Shown one piece after another: positions 26,671 through 36,872 of a stretch of DNA of 64,000 nt. The translations under genes were made by a program, and so were the position numbers. The stretch is from Rhizomonospora bruguierae (GTDB lineage: Bacteria; Actinomycetota; Actinomycetes; Mycobacteriales; Micromonosporaceae). Positions within the stretch are counted from its first letter, which is position 1. The number at the start of each line of letters is the position of its first letter. A model generated the notes under the pieces. The model was not told where the DNA came from. It was given only the letters and a program-made list of their open reading frames with translations, and searched no databases. Location: assembly GCF_018397995.1 (NCBI RefSeq), contig NZ_BBQH01000030.1, forward strand, positions 38,126 through 102,125. Direction: 5' to 3'.

Positions 26671-29202
26671 CTACTCCTCCGCCGCGCCGGCCGACGCACC
26701 GCCGAGGTTCGCCGGAACCGCGTCCGGGACCTCCACCGGCTTGTCCGCGCCGCGGAACACCAGCTTGGACTTCTCGATGTCCTCCGGGTCGCCCTCGCAG
26801 TCCACGACCACGATCTGACCCGGCTTGAGCTCGTTGAACAGGATCCGCTCGGACAGGTTGTCCTCGATGTCCCGCTGGATCGTCCGGCGCAGCGGCCGGG
26901 CGCCCATGACCGGGTCGAAGCCCTTCTTCGCCAGGTACTTCTTGGCGTTGTCGGTCAGCTCGAGGCCCATGTCCTTGTTCTTCAGCTGGCTCTCGATCCG
27001 GGCGATCATGATGTCGACGATCGACAGGATCTCCCGCTCGTTGAGCTGGTGGAACACGATGGTGTCGTCGATCCGGTTCAGGAACTCCGGGCGGAAGTGC
27101 TGCTTCAGCTCGTCGTTGACCTTGGTCTTCATCCGCTCGTAGTTGGAGTCGGAGTCGTCCGAGGCCTGGAAGCCGATGGAGACCGCCTTGGCCACGTCCC
27201 GGGTGCCCAGGTTCGTGGTCAGTATGATCACCGTGTTCTTGAAGTCCACGATGCGGCCCTGCCCGTCGGTCAACCGCCCATCCTCCAGGATCTGGAGCAG
27301 GGTGTTGAACACGTCCGGGTGCGCCTTCTCGATCTCGTCGAACAGCACCACGGAGAACGGCCGGCGGCGCACCTTCTCGGTGAGCTGGCCGCCCTCGTCG
27401 TAGCCGACGTACCCCGGAGGGGCACCGACCAGGCGGGACACCGTGTACCGGTCGTGGAACTCGCTCATGTCCAGCTGGATGAGCGAATCCTCGCTGCCGA
27501 ACAGGAACTCCGCCAGCGCCTTGGACAGCTCGGTCTTACCCACGCCGGACGGGCCGGCGAAGATGAACGAGCCGGACGGCCGCTTCGGGTCCTTCAGCCC
27601 GGCGCGGGTACGCCGGATCGCCTTGGACACCGCCTTGACCGCGTCCTCCTGGCCGACGACCCGCTTGTGCAGCTCGTCCTCCATGCGCAGCAGCCGGGTG
27701 GTCTCCTCCTCGGTCAGCTTGTAGACCGGGATACCGGTCCAGTTCGCCAGCACCTCGGAGATCTGCTCGTCGTCGACCTCGGACACCACGTCCAGGTCGC
27801 CGGCCTTCCACTCCTTCTCCCGCTGCGCCTTCTGGCCGAGCAGCTGCTTCTCCTTGTCCCGCAGCTGGGCGGCCCGCTCGAAGTCCTGCGCGTCGATCGC
27901 GGACTCCTTGTCCCGGCGAACCTGGGCGATCCGCTCGTCGAAGTCACGCAGGTCCGGCGGCGCGGTCATCCGGCGGATACGCATCCGGGCGCCGGCCTCG
28001 TCGATGAGGTCGATCGCCTTGTCCGGCAGGTACCGGTCGGAGATGTAGCGGTCGGCCAGGGTGGCCGCGGCGACCAGCGCGGCGTCGGTGATCGACACGC
28101 GGTGGTGCGCCTCGTACCGGTCGCGCAGGCCCTTGAGGATCTCGATGGTGTGCGCCAGCGATGGCTCACCCACCTGGATCGGCTGGAACCGGCGCTCCAG
28201 CGCGGCGTCCTTCTCCAGGTACTTGCGGTATTCGTCGAGCGTGGTCGCGCCGATGGTCTGCAGCTCGCCGCGGGCCAGCATCGGCTTGAGGATGCTTGCC
28301 GCGTCGATCGCGCCCTCGGCGGCGCCCGCGCCGACCAGGGTGTGGATCTCGTCGATGAACAGGATGATGTCGCCCCGGGTGCGGATCTCCTTGAGCACCT
28401 TCTTCAGGCGCTCCTCGAAGTCACCGCGGTACCGGGAGCCGGCGACCAGGGCGCCGAGGTCGAGCGTGTAGAGCTGCTTGTCCTTCAGCGTCTCGGGCAC
28501 CTCGCCCTTGACGATCTTCTGGGACAGGCCCTCGACGACGGCGGTCTTGCCGACGCCGGGCTCACCGATCAGGACCGGGTTGTTCTTGGTACGGCGGGAG
28601 AGCACCTGCATCACCCGCTCGATCTCCTTCTCGCGCCCGATGACCGGGTCGAGCTTGCCCTCGCGGGCCGCCTGGGTCAGGTTCCGCCCGAACTGGTCGA
28701 GCACCAGGCTGGTCGACGGGGCCGCCTCGCCGGTGGCCGCGCCGGCCGCGGCCGGCTCCTTGCCCTGGTAGCCGGAGAGCAGCTGGATGACCTGCTGGCG
28801 GACCCGGTTCAGGTCGGCGCCGAGCTTGACCAGCACCTGGGCCGCGACACCCTCGCCCTCACGGATCAGGCCGAGCAGGATGTGCTCCGTGCCGATGTAG
28901 TTGTGGCCGAGCTGCAGCGCCTCGCGCAACGACAGCTCGAGGACCTTCTTGGCCCGGGGGGTGAACGGGATGTGCCCGCTCGGCGCCTGCTGGCCCTGGC
29001 CGATGATCTCCTCGACCTGCTGCCGGACGCCCTCCAGCGAGATGCCGAGGCTCTCCAGAGCCTTGGCCGCGACGCCCTCGCCCTCGTGGATAAGCCCGAG
29101 CAGGATGTGCTCGGTGCCGATGTAGTTGTGGTTGAGCATCCGGGCTTCTTCCTGAGCCAGGACGACAACCCGTCGCGCTCGGTCGGTGAACCGCTCGAAC
29201 AT
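26671..29202 (-). CDS. clpC: ATP-dependent Clp protease ATP-binding subunit ClpC
   Basis: 843 residues from ATG 29202 ([11 protein letters not shown]), preceded by GAGGAGCACGAGGGC. Domains: double Clp-N repeat (~1-150), AAA1 with Walker [11 protein letters not shown], the ClpC-specific middle UVR/coiled-coil segment ([21 protein letters not shown]), AAA2 with [14 protein letters not shown] and LDMSEF, and a C-terminal ClpB-D2 small domain. It unfolds substrates for ClpP. The acidic/Gly-rich tail and overall length match actinobacterial ClpC1. It is followed by a strong terminator and stands alone. Confidence 0.97.
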   Translation of the reverse strand: MFERFTDRARRVVVLAQEEARMLNHNYIGTEHILLGLIHEGEGVAAKALESLGISLEGVRQQVEEIIGQGQQAPSGHIPFTPRAKKVLELSLREALQLGHNYIGTEHILLGLIREGEGVAAQVLVKLGADLNRVRQQVIQLLSGYQGKEPAAAGAATGEAAPSTSLVLDQFGRNLTQAAREGKLDPVIGREKEIERVMQVLSRRTKNNPVLIGEPGVGKTAVVEGLSQKIVKGEVPETLKDKQLYTLDLGALVAGSRYRGDFEERLKKVLKEIRTRGDIILFIDEIHTLVGAGAAEGAIDAASILKPMLARGELQTIGATTLDEYRKYLEKDAALERRFQPIQVGEPSLAHTIEILKGLRDRYEAHHRVSITDAALVAAATLADRYISDRYLPDKAIDLIDEAGARMRIRRMTAPPDLRDFDERIAQVRRDKESAIDAQDFERAAQLRDKEKQLLGQKAQREKEWKAGDLDVVSEVDDEQISEVLANWTGIPVYKLTEEETTRLLRMEDELHKRVVGQEDAVKAVSKAIRRTRAGLKDPKRPSGSFIFAGPSGVGKTELSKALAEFLFGSEDSLIQLDMSEFHDRYTVSRLVGAPPGYVGYDEGGQLTEKVRRRPFSVVLFDEIEKAHPDVFNTLLQILEDGRLTDGQGRIVDFKNTVIILTTNLGTRDVAKAVSIGFQASDDSDSNYERMKTKVNDELKQHFRPEFLNRIDDTIVFHQLNEREILSIVDIMIARIESQLKNKDMGLELTDNAKKYLAKKGFDPVMGARPLRRTIQRDIEDNLSERILFNELKPGQIVVVDCEGDPEDIEKSKLVFRGADKPVEVPDAVPANLGGASAGAAEE

Positions 29203-29888
29203 GCCCTCGTGCTCCTCACGTGCCGTGCGCCAGTGGATCTTGGCGGGGCTCCGCACGGACCCCGACTGGGTATCCGTTCCATCACTCTATCGCCGCGGAC
29301 TGACTCATCCGACCCTGTGCACCAGGTACCGGCGCCCGTCCGCGCACCTTTTGCCCAACTCCGGAGTGCCCCACGGTGTTCCCGCCACAACCGGCTACGC
29401 CGACAGCGAAATCGGTCTCCGGCGGGTCCGGCCCCGGCACGCCGTCCCCAGGGTTGTCCACAGGCCCGGCCACCGTCCTCCACAGCCTGTGGATAACCTC
29501 GCGGACGGGAAGCCGACGGTCGCGCGGCGGTCCCGGCGGACCCACCGACGACCTTCCGCTCTTGATCAAGTCCCGGGACGGCGCTCGACGATCAGGCCGG
29601 GAGTGCGGCGAGCGCACAAGCAGCGACCGCGGGAAGCGCAGCCACCGCACGGGGCACGCACCGCATGGCGCCCGTCGGGGAGCCGCCGGACCGCGGCGCG
29701 GAGCACAGGGTGCGAAACGGTACGACGCGCCGGGGCAACCGCACCGCACGGGAAGCCCCCATGGGGGCGAGGGCCGGCGAGCCTCCAGGCCCGAGGGCAG
29801 GCCGGGCCTTGAGCAGGCGGGCGCGCGGCGCGGGCGCAGGCAGGAGGGCGCGCGGCGCAGGCGCTGGAAGGAGCGCGGGCATGGGAAA
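29203..29888. other. Long GC-rich intergenic region upstream of clpC
   Basis: About 690 bases with no supportable gene. The right part (29790-29890) is a low-complexity run built on GCGCGCGGCGC and GCAGGCGCTGG-like units. Open frames through it are composition artefacts without coding bias or ribosome sites. The left part must hold the clpC promoter. Two DnaA boxes lie near 29454-29496 and are listed separately. Confidence 0.5.
29454..29496. promoter_or_regulatory. Inverted pair of DnaA boxes
   Basis: TTGTCCACA (29454-29462) faces TGTGGATAA (29488-29496, i.e. TTATCCACA on the minus strand). Both are perfect 9-mer DnaA boxes, the first being the form preferred in Streptomyces-type replicons. 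Including the adjoining GGC/GCC they make 12-base arms with a single mismatch. They lie in the clpC upstream region, about 250-290 bases before clpC. Confidence 0.55.
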
Positions 29889-29917
29889 GGCCCGCGGCGT
29901 TGGTGCCGCCGCGGGCC
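29889..29917 (-). terminator. Intrinsic terminator downstream of lsr2
   Basis: Inverted repeat GGCCCGCGGCG (29889-29899) / CGCCGCGGGCC (29907-29917) with a 7-base loop. On the minus strand it is followed by TTTCCC. It lies 24 bases beyond the lsr2 stop. Confidence 0.8.
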
Positions 29918-29941
29918 GTCAACCTGCTTCGCCGGCGCCGA

Positions 29942-30292
29942 TCACCGCCCGGCGCTGGCGTGGTACTCCTGCACGATGTCGGCCGGGATCCGGCCCCGGT
30001 CGGAGATCTCCTTGCCGGCGCGCTTCGCCCAGGCCCGGATCGCCCGGTTCTGCTCGCGGTCCGCGGCCGCGACGCCGCGACCCCGGGCCGCCCGGCCGCC
30101 GACCACCACGCCGCCGCGCCCGACCTTCTGGCCGGCCGCCAGGTACGGGGCCAAAACGTCCCGCAATTTGCCGGCGTTCTTCTTCGACAGATCGATCTCG
30201 TACTGAATCCCGTCGAGCGCGAACTTCACGGTCTCTTCGGCATCCCCGCCATCGATGTCGTCAACGAGCTTGTGAATGATCTGCTTCGCCAC
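29942..30292 (-). CDS. lsr2: Nucleoid-associated H-NS-like protein Lsr2
   Basis: 116 residues, GTG 30292 with GGAGGG upstream. The N-terminal dimerisation domain contains [21 protein letters not shown] and [21 protein letters not shown]. The C-terminal DNA-binding domain has [26 protein letters not shown] with the AT-minor-groove-gripping RGR. It silences AT-rich and horizontally acquired DNA. The upstream region 30300-30360 is noticeably AT-rich for this genome, consistent with autoregulation. The lysS-lsr2-clpC order is the conserved actinobacterial one. Confidence 0.96.
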   Translation of the reverse strand: MAKQIIHKLVDDIDGGDAEETVKFALDGIQYEIDLSKKNAGKLRDVLAPYLAAGQKVGRGGVVVGGRAARGRGVAAADREQNRAIRAWAKRAGKEISDRGRIPADIVQEYHASAGR

Positions 30293-30382
30293 GCGCGGTT
30301 ACCCTCCGAGCACATACTTCGCCGCTACTTTAATCGAAACAATAGCGAACCTCGGGCGGCGTGCGTCAACCGCATCCGAAAA

Positions 30383-31885
30383 CTACTCCGGCCGGACCAG
30401 CGGGAACAGGATGGTTTCGCGAATCCCGAGCCCGGTCAGCGCCATCAGCAACCTGTCGATTCCCATTCCCATACCGCCGCTGGGCGGCATTCCGTACTCC
30501 ATCGCGCGGAGGAAGTCCTCGTCCAGCGGCATCGCCTCGTCGTCCCCCCGGGCCGCCTGGCGGGCCTGGGCCACCAGGCGCTGGCGCTGCACCACCGGGT
30601 CCACCAGCTCGGAGTAGCCGGTGCCCAGCTCGAAGCCCTGCACGTACAGGTCCCACTTCTCGGCCAGGCCGGGCTCGGTGCGGTGCGCGCGGGTCAGCGG
30701 CGAGGTCTCCTCCGGGTAGTCGCGCACGAACGTCGGCGCCCGCAACTCGGGCACCACGAGGTGCTCGAACAACTCCTCGGCCAGCTTGCCGGGGCCCCAC
30801 TTCGGGTCGACCGGCAGGGCGTGCTTGTCGGCGAGTTCGACCAGCCGGACCATCGGCGTGCGGACCGTGACCTGGTCGCCGACGGCCTCGGAGAGCACAC
30901 CGAACAGGGTCACCTCGCGCCACTGCCCACCCAGGTCCACCTCGCTACCGTCGTGGTGGACCACGGTGGTGGACCCGGTGAGCGCCGCGGCGGCCGCCTG
31001 GACCAGCTCGCGGGTCAGGGTGGCCACCGTGTCGTAGTCCCCATATGCCTGATATGTCTCCAGCATCGCGAATTCCGGCGAGTGCGACGAGTCCATGCCC
31101 TCGTTGCGGAAATTCCGGTTGATCTCGAAGACGCGGTCGATGCCGCCCACCACGCAGCGCTTCAGGAATAGTTCCGGAGCGATGCGAAGGTACAGCTGCG
31201 TGTCCAGGGCATTGCTATGCGTCACGAAAGGGCGGGCCGCCGCACCGCCGTGCAGCAACTGGAGCATCGGGGTCTCGACCTCGACGAAGCCGCGCGCGTG
31301 CAGCGAATCGCGGAGACTGCGTACCACCGTGGCCCGGGTGCGCACGTTGTCCCGGGCCTGCGGCCGGACGATCAGGTCCACGTACCGCTGCCGGACGCGG
31401 GCCTCCTCGCTCAACGGCTTGTGCGCGACCGGCAGGGGGCGCAGCGCCTTCGCGGTCATCACCCACTCGTCGGCCAGCACCGACAGCTCACCCCGCCGGC
31501 TCGTGATCACCTCGCCGGTGACGCCGACATGGTCCCCGAGGTCGACCAGGTGCTTCCAGCTGTCCAGCGCCGGCGCGCCCACCCGGTCCAGGGAGAGCAT
31601 GGCCTGCAACTCGGTGCCGTCGCCGTCGCGCAGGGTGGCGAAGCACAGCTTGCCGGTGTTCCGCATGAAGATGACGCGGCCGGCGACCGCGACCCGGTCA
31701 CCGGTGGCCGTGTCGGTGGGCAGGTCCGCGTACCTGGCGCGCACCTGGGCGAGCGAGGCGGTGCGGGGGAAGGCGACGGGATACGGCTCGCGGCCCTCGG
31801 CCAGGATCCGGTCCCGCTTCTCCCGGCGGATCCGCATCTGCTCCGGAAGGTCATCAGCGGCGTCCACGGCGGGGTTCTCGGTCAC
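30383..31885 (-). CDS. lysS: Lysyl-tRNA synthetase, class II
   Basis: 500 residues, GTG 31885. An OB-fold anticodon-binding domain (~50-160; [21 protein letters not shown]) precedes the class II core: motif 2 [20 protein letters not shown], the lysine pocket around [12 protein letters not shown] and [11 protein letters not shown], and motif 3 [15 protein letters not shown]. It charges tRNA-Lys in the cytoplasm. It lies 90 bases upstream of lsr2 on the same strand. Full length and intact. Confidence 0.96.
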   Translation of the reverse strand: MTENPAVDAADDLPEQMRIRREKRDRILAEGREPYPVAFPRTASLAQVRARYADLPTDTATGDRVAVAGRVIFMRNTGKLCFATLRDGDGTELQAMLSLDRVGAPALDSWKHLVDLGDHVGVTGEVITSRRGELSVLADEWVMTAKALRPLPVAHKPLSEEARVRQRYVDLIVRPQARDNVRTRATVVRSLRDSLHARGFVEVETPMLQLLHGGAAARPFVTHSNALDTQLYLRIAPELFLKRCVVGGIDRVFEINRNFRNEGMDSSHSPEFAMLETYQAYGDYDTVATLTRELVQAAAAALTGSTTVVHHDGSEVDLGGQWREVTLFGVLSEAVGDQVTVRTPMVRLVELADKHALPVDPKWGPGKLAEELFEHLVVPELRAPTFVRDYPEETSPLTRAHRTEPGLAEKWDLYVQGFELGTGYSELVDPVVQRQRLVAQARQAARGDDEAMPLDEDFLRAMEYGMPPSGGMGMGIDRLLMALTGLGIRETILFPLVRPE

Positions 31886-31950
31886 GGCGGGCTCTCTGGC
31901 TCGGTGGGAAACGTCGCGCCAAGCCTACTCAGCGCCCCCGCACCAGCCCC

Positions 31951-31975
31951 ACCCGATATACCGCCCCCATCGGGT
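31951..31975 (-). terminator. Hairpin between coaX and lysS
   Basis: ACCCGAT (31951-31957) pairs with ATCGGGT (31969-31975) across an 11-base loop in the 110-base coaX-lysS gap. It could terminate the nadB-nadC-coaX unit or act as a lysS control element. The stem is short, so support is moderate. Confidence 0.4.
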
Positions 31976-31995
31976 ACACCGCCGCACGGGAGACG

Positions 31996-32763
31996 TCAGG
32001 CGGACGCCATGTTCTTCTCGTAGACCATCCGCAGCCCGATCAGCGTGATCATCGGCTCGTGCCCGGTCACCGAGCGGCACTCGCCGAGCACCACGGGCGC
32101 CAGGCCACCGGTCGCGATCACGGCGCGCAGCGGGCCCAGCTCCTCCGCCATCCGCTCCACGATCCGGTCGATCAGGCCCGCGTACCCGAAGTACATGCCG
32201 GACTGGAGGCACTCGACCGTGTTCTTGCCGATGACCGAGCGGGGCCTGGCCGGCTCGACCTTGCGCAACTGGGCGGCGCGGGCGGCGAGCGCGTCGAAGG
32301 AGATCTCGATGCCCGGGGTGAAGGCGCCGCCGAGGAACTCGCCGCGCGCGCTGATCACGTCGAACGTGGTGGTGGTACCGATGTCCACCACGATCGACGG
32401 GCCGCCGTAGAGGGTGAACGCGGCCAGCGTGTTCACCACCCGGTCGGCGCCCACCTCCTTGGGGTTGTCGATCGCGAGTTGCACGCCGGTCTTCACGCCG
32501 GGCTCCACGATCACGGTGGGGAGGTGGCCGTAGTACCGGCCCAGCATGGTCCGCAGCGAGCGCAGCGCGGCGGGAACCGTGGAGCAGGCGGCGACACCGG
32601 TGATCTCCACGGCGTCCCCGGCGAGCAGGCCGCGGTAGAGCAGGCCCATCTCGTCGGCGGTGGCCCGGGCGTCCGTCTTGATCCGCCAGTGGTGCACGAT
32701 CTTGTCGCCCTCGAACGTGGCCAGGACCGTGTTGGTGTTACCGATGTCGATGCACAGCAGCAT
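31996..32763 (-). CDS. coaX: Type III pantothenate kinase
   Basis: 255 residues. It belongs to the ASKHA fold with MLLCIDIGNTNTVLATFEGD (phosphate-1), NPKEVGADRVVN (pantothenate binding) and SIVVDIGTTTTFDVI (phosphate-2). It performs the first committed step of CoA synthesis and needs a monovalent cation. It follows nadC by 5 bases in the nadB-nadC-coaX operon, and panC-panD lie 3.7 kb away, so pantothenate synthesis and use are encoded nearby. Confidence 0.95.
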   Translation of the reverse strand: MLLCIDIGNTNTVLATFEGDKIVHHWRIKTDARATADEMGLLYRGLLAGDAVEITGVAACSTVPAALRSLRTMLGRYYGHLPTVIVEPGVKTGVQLAIDNPKEVGADRVVNTLAAFTLYGGPSIVVDIGTTTTFDVISARGEFLGGAFTPGIEISFDALAARAAQLRKVEPARPRSVIGKNTVECLQSGMYFGYAGLIDRIVERMAEELGPLRAVIATGGLAPVVLGECRSVTGHEPMITLIGLRMVYEKNMASA

Positions 32764-32768
32764 GCGGC

Positions 32769-33638
32769 TCAGCTCCGGGGGCGCAGATCCAGGGCGATGT
32801 CCAAGATAGGCGAGGAGTGCGTGAGGGCGCCCACCGACAGGTAGTCCACGCCGGTCAGCGCGTACTCGCGGGCCACGTCGAGGGTGAGCCCGCCGGTCGC
32901 CTCCAGTTCCGCCCGGCCGCCGACCGCGGCGACCACCTCGGCCAGCAGCGCGGGCGTCATGTTGTCGCAGAGCAGGAAGTCCGCGCCCGCCTCGACCGCC
33001 TCGACCGCCTCGACCACATCGGTCACCTCCACCTGCACGGGTACCGCCGGGAAGGCTTCCCTGATCCGGCGGTAGGCGGCGGCGACGCCCCCGGCGGCGA
33101 GCTTGTGGTTGTCCTTGACCATCGCCACGTCGTACAGGCCCATGCGCTTGTTGGTGCCCCCGCCGGCCCGCACCGCGTACTTCTCCAGGACGCGCAGCCC
33201 CGGCGTGGTCTTGCGGGTGTCCAGCACCGTGGCGCCGGTGCCCTCCAGGGCATCCGCCCAGTCCCGGGTGTGCGTGGCGACGCCGGACATCCGGCAGAGC
33301 AGGTTCAGCGCGGTGCGCTCGGCGGTGAGCAGCGCCCGGGTCGGGCCGGTGACCGTGGCGAGCACGTCGCCGCGGGCCACCCGGGTACCGTCCGCGACCT
33401 TGAGCTCCACCCGGACGGCCCCGGGCGCGCGGGCGTGGTCGATCGCCGCCCGGAAGACCGCCGCCGCGACCTCCAGCCCGGCCACCACCCCGGCGGCTCG
33501 GGCCACCACGTCGGCGGTGTCGGTCTGCTCGGCCGGGATCGTCGCCACGCTGGTCACGTCGACGCCGTCCGGCCCGCCGAGATCCTCCTCCAGGGCGGTC
33601 CGCACGATCCGCTCCACGGCGGCCGGGTCCAGGGTCAT
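32769..33638 (-). CDS. nadC: Nicotinate-nucleotide diphosphorylase (carboxylating), quinolinate phosphoribosyltransferase
   Basis: 289 residues from ATG 33638. Motifs: ALEEDLGGPDGVDVTS, the substrate block TRKTTPGLRVLEKYAV, GGGTNKRMGLYDVAMVKDNH, EVEVTDVVEAVEAVEAG and ATGGLTLDVAREYALTGVDYLSVGALTHS. It converts quinolinate and PRPP to nicotinate mononucleotide in de novo NAD synthesis. Many homologues have GGGxNHR where this has NKR. The VEAVEAVEA stretch is a small in-frame 9-base repeat. ATG overlaps the nadB stop (ATGA). Confidence 0.94.
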   Translation of the reverse strand: MTLDPAAVERIVRTALEEDLGGPDGVDVTSVATIPAEQTDTADVVARAAGVVAGLEVAAAVFRAAIDHARAPGAVRVELKVADGTRVARGDVLATVTGPTRALLTAERTALNLLCRMSGVATHTRDWADALEGTGATVLDTRKTTPGLRVLEKYAVRAGGGTNKRMGLYDVAMVKDNHKLAAGGVAAAYRRIREAFPAVPVQVEVTDVVEAVEAVEAGADFLLCDNMTPALLAEVVAAVGGRAELEATGGLTLDVAREYALTGVDYLSVGALTHSSPILDIALDLRPRS

Positions 33639-35272
33639 CACGCCTCCCAGGTGGGTACGAGGTGGCCGGTGGGGTCGATCGCGCCGAGCAGGTGACCGAC
33701 CCACTCGGGGCGGGCCGACGGGAAGTCCTCGCGCCAGTGGCAGCCGCGCGTCTCCTCCCGGGCATACGCCGCACCGACCAGCGCCGACGCGACGGTCACC
33801 AGGTTGGTGGCCTCCCAGCTGGCCATGCGCGGCGTGGACCCGCCCTCGACCAGTCGGCTCAGCCGCGCGCCGGTCTCCGCCAGCGTCTCGGCGGAGCGCA
33901 GCACGCCCGCGCCCCGGGTCATGGCCCGCTGCATCGGCACCCGGATGCCGGGATCGGCCACCCAGTCGCCGCCGGCGCCACCGATGGTGACCGGTTCACC
34001 CTGATCGGGCAGGGAGCGGGCGATGTCGGCGGCGATCCGGCGGGCGAACACCAACCCCTCCAGCAGCGAGTTGCTGGCCAGCCGGTTCGCGCCGTGCACC
34101 CCGGTGCAGGCGACCTCGCCGCACGCGTACAGGCCGGGAATGGAGGTGCGGCCGTGCAGGTCCGTGCGGACACCCCCGGACGCGTAGTGCGCCGCGGGTG
34201 CGACCGGGATCAACTCCTCGCCCGGGTCGATGCCGGCCGACCGGCACGAGGCCACGATGGTCGGGAAGCGCCGGGCCAGGAACTCGCCGCCCAGGTGGCG
34301 GGCGTCCAGGTAGACGTGCTCGGCACCGGCGGCGAGCAGCACCCGGTGAATGCCCTTCGCGACCACGTCCCGCGGCGCCAACTCGGCCAGCTCGTGCTGA
34401 CCCACCATGAACCGCTTGCCGTCGGCGTCCACGAGGTACGCGCCCTCGCCGCGCAGCGCCTCGGACACGAGCGGCTGCTGGGGCGAGCCGGTCGCGCCGC
34501 CCAGGAACAGCGCCGTGGGGTGGAACTGGACGAACTCCACGTCGGTCACGACCGCGCCGGCCCGCAGGGCGAGGGCCACCCCGTCGCCGGTGGAGACCGA
34601 GGGGTTCGTGGTGGCCGCGTAGATCTGGCCCATCCCGCCGGTCGCCAGCACCACGGCGCGCGCCTCGATCGCGCCGACGCCGTCCTCCGTGCCCTCGCCG
34701 AGCACGTGCAGGGTGAGCCCGCAGGCCCGCCCGTCGGCCGCCCGGAGCAGGTCCAGGACCAGCGCGTGCTCCACCAGCCGGATCCACGGGTCCCGGCGGA
34801 CCGCGGCGTGCAGGGCCCGCTGGACCTCCGCGCCGGTCGCGTCGCCGCCCGCGTGGACGATCCGGTCCGCGTGGTGGCCGCCCTCGCGGGTCAGCATCAG
34901 CGAGCCGTCCGGGTGCCGGTCGAACTCGGCGCCCAACCGCATCAACTCGCGGACCCGGGTCGGGCCCTCCGCCACCAGCACGCCCACCGCCGCCTCGTCG
35001 CACAGGCCCACGCCGGCGACCAGCGTGTCCTGGGCGTGCGCGGCCGGTGTGTCCAGCGGGTCCAGGACGGCGGCGATACCGCCCTGTGCCCAGCGGGTCG
35101 ACCCGTCGTCGATGCGGACCTTGGTCACGACGGTGACGTGCAGGCCCGCCTCGCGCAGGTGGAGTGCCGCGGTCAGCCCGGCGATCCCGGAGCCGACCAC
35201 CACCACGTCCGTCCGCTCGGACCAGCCGGGGTCGGGCGCCCGGAGCCGGCGCGGCAGGGAAGGCAAGTGCAT
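33638..35272 (-). CDS. nadB: L-aspartate oxidase
   Basis: 544 residues from ATG 35272; a TTG at 35284 would add four residues. FAD-binding VVVVGSGIAGLTAALHL at the N-terminus, STRWAQGGIAAVLD, the substrate/active-site loops HADRIVHAGGDATG and VQFHPTALF, and EVACTGVHGANRLASNSLLEGLVF are all present, then a C-terminal helical domain. It oxidises aspartate to iminoaspartate for quinolinate synthesis. The usual partner nadA is not in the window. It is first in the nadB-nadC-coaX operon, and no clear ribosome site precedes either start. Confidence 0.94.
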   Translation of the reverse strand: MHLPSLPRRLRAPDPGWSERTDVVVVGSGIAGLTAALHLREAGLHVTVVTKVRIDDGSTRWAQGGIAAVLDPLDTPAAHAQDTLVAGVGLCDEAAVGVLVAEGPTRVRELMRLGAEFDRHPDGSLMLTREGGHHADRIVHAGGDATGAEVQRALHAAVRRDPWIRLVEHALVLDLLRAADGRACGLTLHVLGEGTEDGVGAIEARAVVLATGGMGQIYAATTNPSVSTGDGVALALRAGAVVTDVEFVQFHPTALFLGGATGSPQQPLVSEALRGEGAYLVDADGKRFMVGQHELAELAPRDVVAKGIHRVLLAAGAEHVYLDARHLGGEFLARRFPTIVASCRSAGIDPGEELIPVAPAAHYASGGVRTDLHGRTSIPGLYACGEVACTGVHGANRLASNSLLEGLVFARRIAADIARSLPDQGEPVTIGGAGGDWVADPGIRVPMQRAMTRGAGVLRSAETLAETGARLSRLVEGGSTPRMASWEATNLVTVASALVGAAYAREETRGCHWREDFPSARPEWVGHLLGAIDPTGHLVPTWEA

Positions 35273-35349
35273 CCCGTCAGTCAACCGCGCCGGGGCGCCG
35301 CGGTGGGCGGCGCCCCCTGTGATCTAGCCCGCCTGTGATCTGAGCGACC

Positions 35350-36243
35350 TCAGTTGATGGGCAGCGCGCCCGTGCCGGCGCCCTTCAGCGACTTGGTCTG
35401 GTTTTTCTTGTCCAGCCAGATGTGGCACAGCACGCCGCGGTTGCCCCGCTCCCACTCGGTGCGCCCGAGCGGGGTCACGATCGTGCCGTACCGGTAGACC
35501 GTGTTCCCGTCGTTCGGGACGTTCGCCCAGCCCGCCACCATCGAGCGGCACGCCTTGTGGTACGCGTCGTAGGTGCCGCTGGTCGGGGCCTTGTAGGCGC
35601 CGTCCGGCGCGGTGTAGACGCCCACGAACTCGGCGTTGTGCGTCTTGGTGCAGGCGGTCGGGGTCATCTTGTCGACGCTGTTGTTCTTCAGCGTGACCGC
35701 GTAACAGGTGTATCCCAGGGCCCGGCTGCCGCCGAGCGCCCCCTTGATCGAACCTTCGCGGGCGACGAAGTCGCTGTCGTCCTTGCCGACCGTCTCCATC
35801 AGGTCGCACCGGAACCAGCGGGCGCCACCGGACCAGGCGTCCGTGGACGGCAGCACCATGCCCAGGTACACGCGCCCGGAGCGCCAGTCGGCACCGAGGT
35901 ACTCCTTGGCCTTGCCGGCGCACTCCGCGTACGCGGCCTTCATCGCGGCCGAACTGGCGGTGGGCGGGGTGTTCGAGTCCACGTCGCCGTCGGCGAACGT
36001 GCCCACGTACGCGGTCTCGGACTCGTGCTTCTTGGCGCAGTCCACCGGCTCGTAGCTGGACAGGTACCCGGTCTCCTTGAAGGTCTCGTGGCACGTGTCC
36101 GCGGCCGGGACGAACGGCTTGGGTTCGCCGATCGCGGGCCAGCCGTTGGTGAGCGAACCGTCCACGCCGGCCGGCTTGCCGCAGCCGGCCAGGGTCACGG
36201 CCGTCACGACCACCAGCGCCACGGCGGCCAAGCTTCGTCGCAT
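35350..36243 (-). CDS. Septum-formation-family lipoprotein
   Basis: 297 residues. The signal peptide ends in a lipobox (TLAGCGK, Cys ~21). The mature domain has paired repeats, each with a VDCAKKHESETAYVGTF or TACTKTHNAEFVGVYT motif and matching cysteines (DTCHETF, YAECAGKAKEYLG; GYTCYAV, YHKACRSMVAGW). This is the Cys-H pattern of the actinobacterial 'septum formation' (DUF4190-associated) domain. Two such domains in tandem with disulfides are likely. A GGGGGAGG site precedes ATG 36243. The exact cell-surface role is not known. Confidence 0.8.
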   Translation of the reverse strand: MRRSLAAVALVVVTAVTLAGCGKPAGVDGSLTNGWPAIGEPKPFVPAADTCHETFKETGYLSSYEPVDCAKKHESETAYVGTFADGDVDSNTPPTASSAAMKAAYAECAGKAKEYLGADWRSGRVYLGMVLPSTDAWSGGARWFRCDLMETVGKDDSDFVAREGSIKGALGGSRALGYTCYAVTLKNNSVDKMTPTACTKTHNAEFVGVYTAPDGAYKAPTSGTYDAYHKACRSMVAGWANVPNDGNTVYRYGTIVTPLGRTEWERGNRGVLCHIWLDKKNQTKSLKGAGTGALPIN

Positions 36244-36349
36244 TCCCGCGCACCTCCCCCGGAAGCGGGCTCCGGCCGCTCCGGTTGGGCAGCATACGTC
36301 ACCCGAACCAGCGGACGCCGACCCTGCACCCCGCCCCCCCCCACCGCCA

Positions 36350-36374
36350 CCACCAGCCGACCTTGGGCTGGTGG
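36350..36374 (-). terminator. Hairpin downstream of panD
   Basis: CCACCAGCC (36350-36358) pairs perfectly with GGCTGGTGG (36366-36374) across a 7-base loop, 66 bases after the panD stop and before the lipoprotein gene. It is preceded on the plus strand by a C-rich run. Confidence 0.65.
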
Positions 36375-36440
36375 CGCCCGGGTTGGGCGGTTACGGAGTG
36401 CTTGATCCCGCCACAAATCCAAGATCGACAGAGGCTCCGG

Positions 36441-36872
36441 TCAGGCGGGGAGGGGGACGGAGCGACCGGAGCGGGCGGGGTCGCCCGCGGTGCCGGGAAC
36501 GGCGGCGCCGGGGTCGCCACCCAGCTCGATGATCTTGTTCTCGGCGTCCACGTGCACGACGCGCGGCCGGTAGGAGCGGGCCTCCGCGTCGTCCATCTGC
36601 CCGTACGAGATGAGAATCACCAGGTCGCCGGGGTGCACCAGGTGGGCGGCGGCCCCGTTGATGCCGATGACGCCGCTGCCCCGCTCGCCCGGGATCACAT
36701 ACGTCTCCAGCCGGGCGCCGTTGGTCACGTCCACGATCGCCACCTGCTCGCCCGCAAGCAGGTCGGCGGCGTCCAGCAGGTCCTGGTCGACCGTGACCGA
36801 GCCCACGTAGTGCAGGTCGGCCTGCGTGACCGTGGCCCGATGGATCTTGGACTTGAGCATGGTACGGAACAT
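36441..36872 (-). CDS. panD: Aspartate 1-decarboxylase (pyruvoyl enzyme precursor)
   Basis: 143 residues. [20 protein letters not shown] leads to the autocleavage site [10 protein letters not shown], where the Gly-Ser bond gives the pyruvoyl group. [19 protein letters not shown] and [15 protein letters not shown] follow. It makes beta-alanine for pantothenate. The C-terminal ~25 residues are a Gly/Pro/Ala-rich extension, as in mycobacterial PanD. ATG 36872 overlaps the panC stop (ATGA). Confidence 0.95.
   Translation of the reverse strand: MFRTMLKSKIHRATVTQADLHYVGSVTVDQDLLDAADLLAGEQVAIVDVTNGARLETYVIPGERGSGVIGINGAAAHLVHPGDLVILISYGQMDDAEARSYRPRVVHVDAENKIIELGGDPGAAVPGTAGDPARSGRSVPLPA

Noticed and set aside
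29592..29882. Open frames with LLPAPAPRA-like repeats between lsr2 and clpC
   Set aside because: Low-complexity translation of a GC repeat, no ribosome site, no family resemblance, and frames open on both strands.
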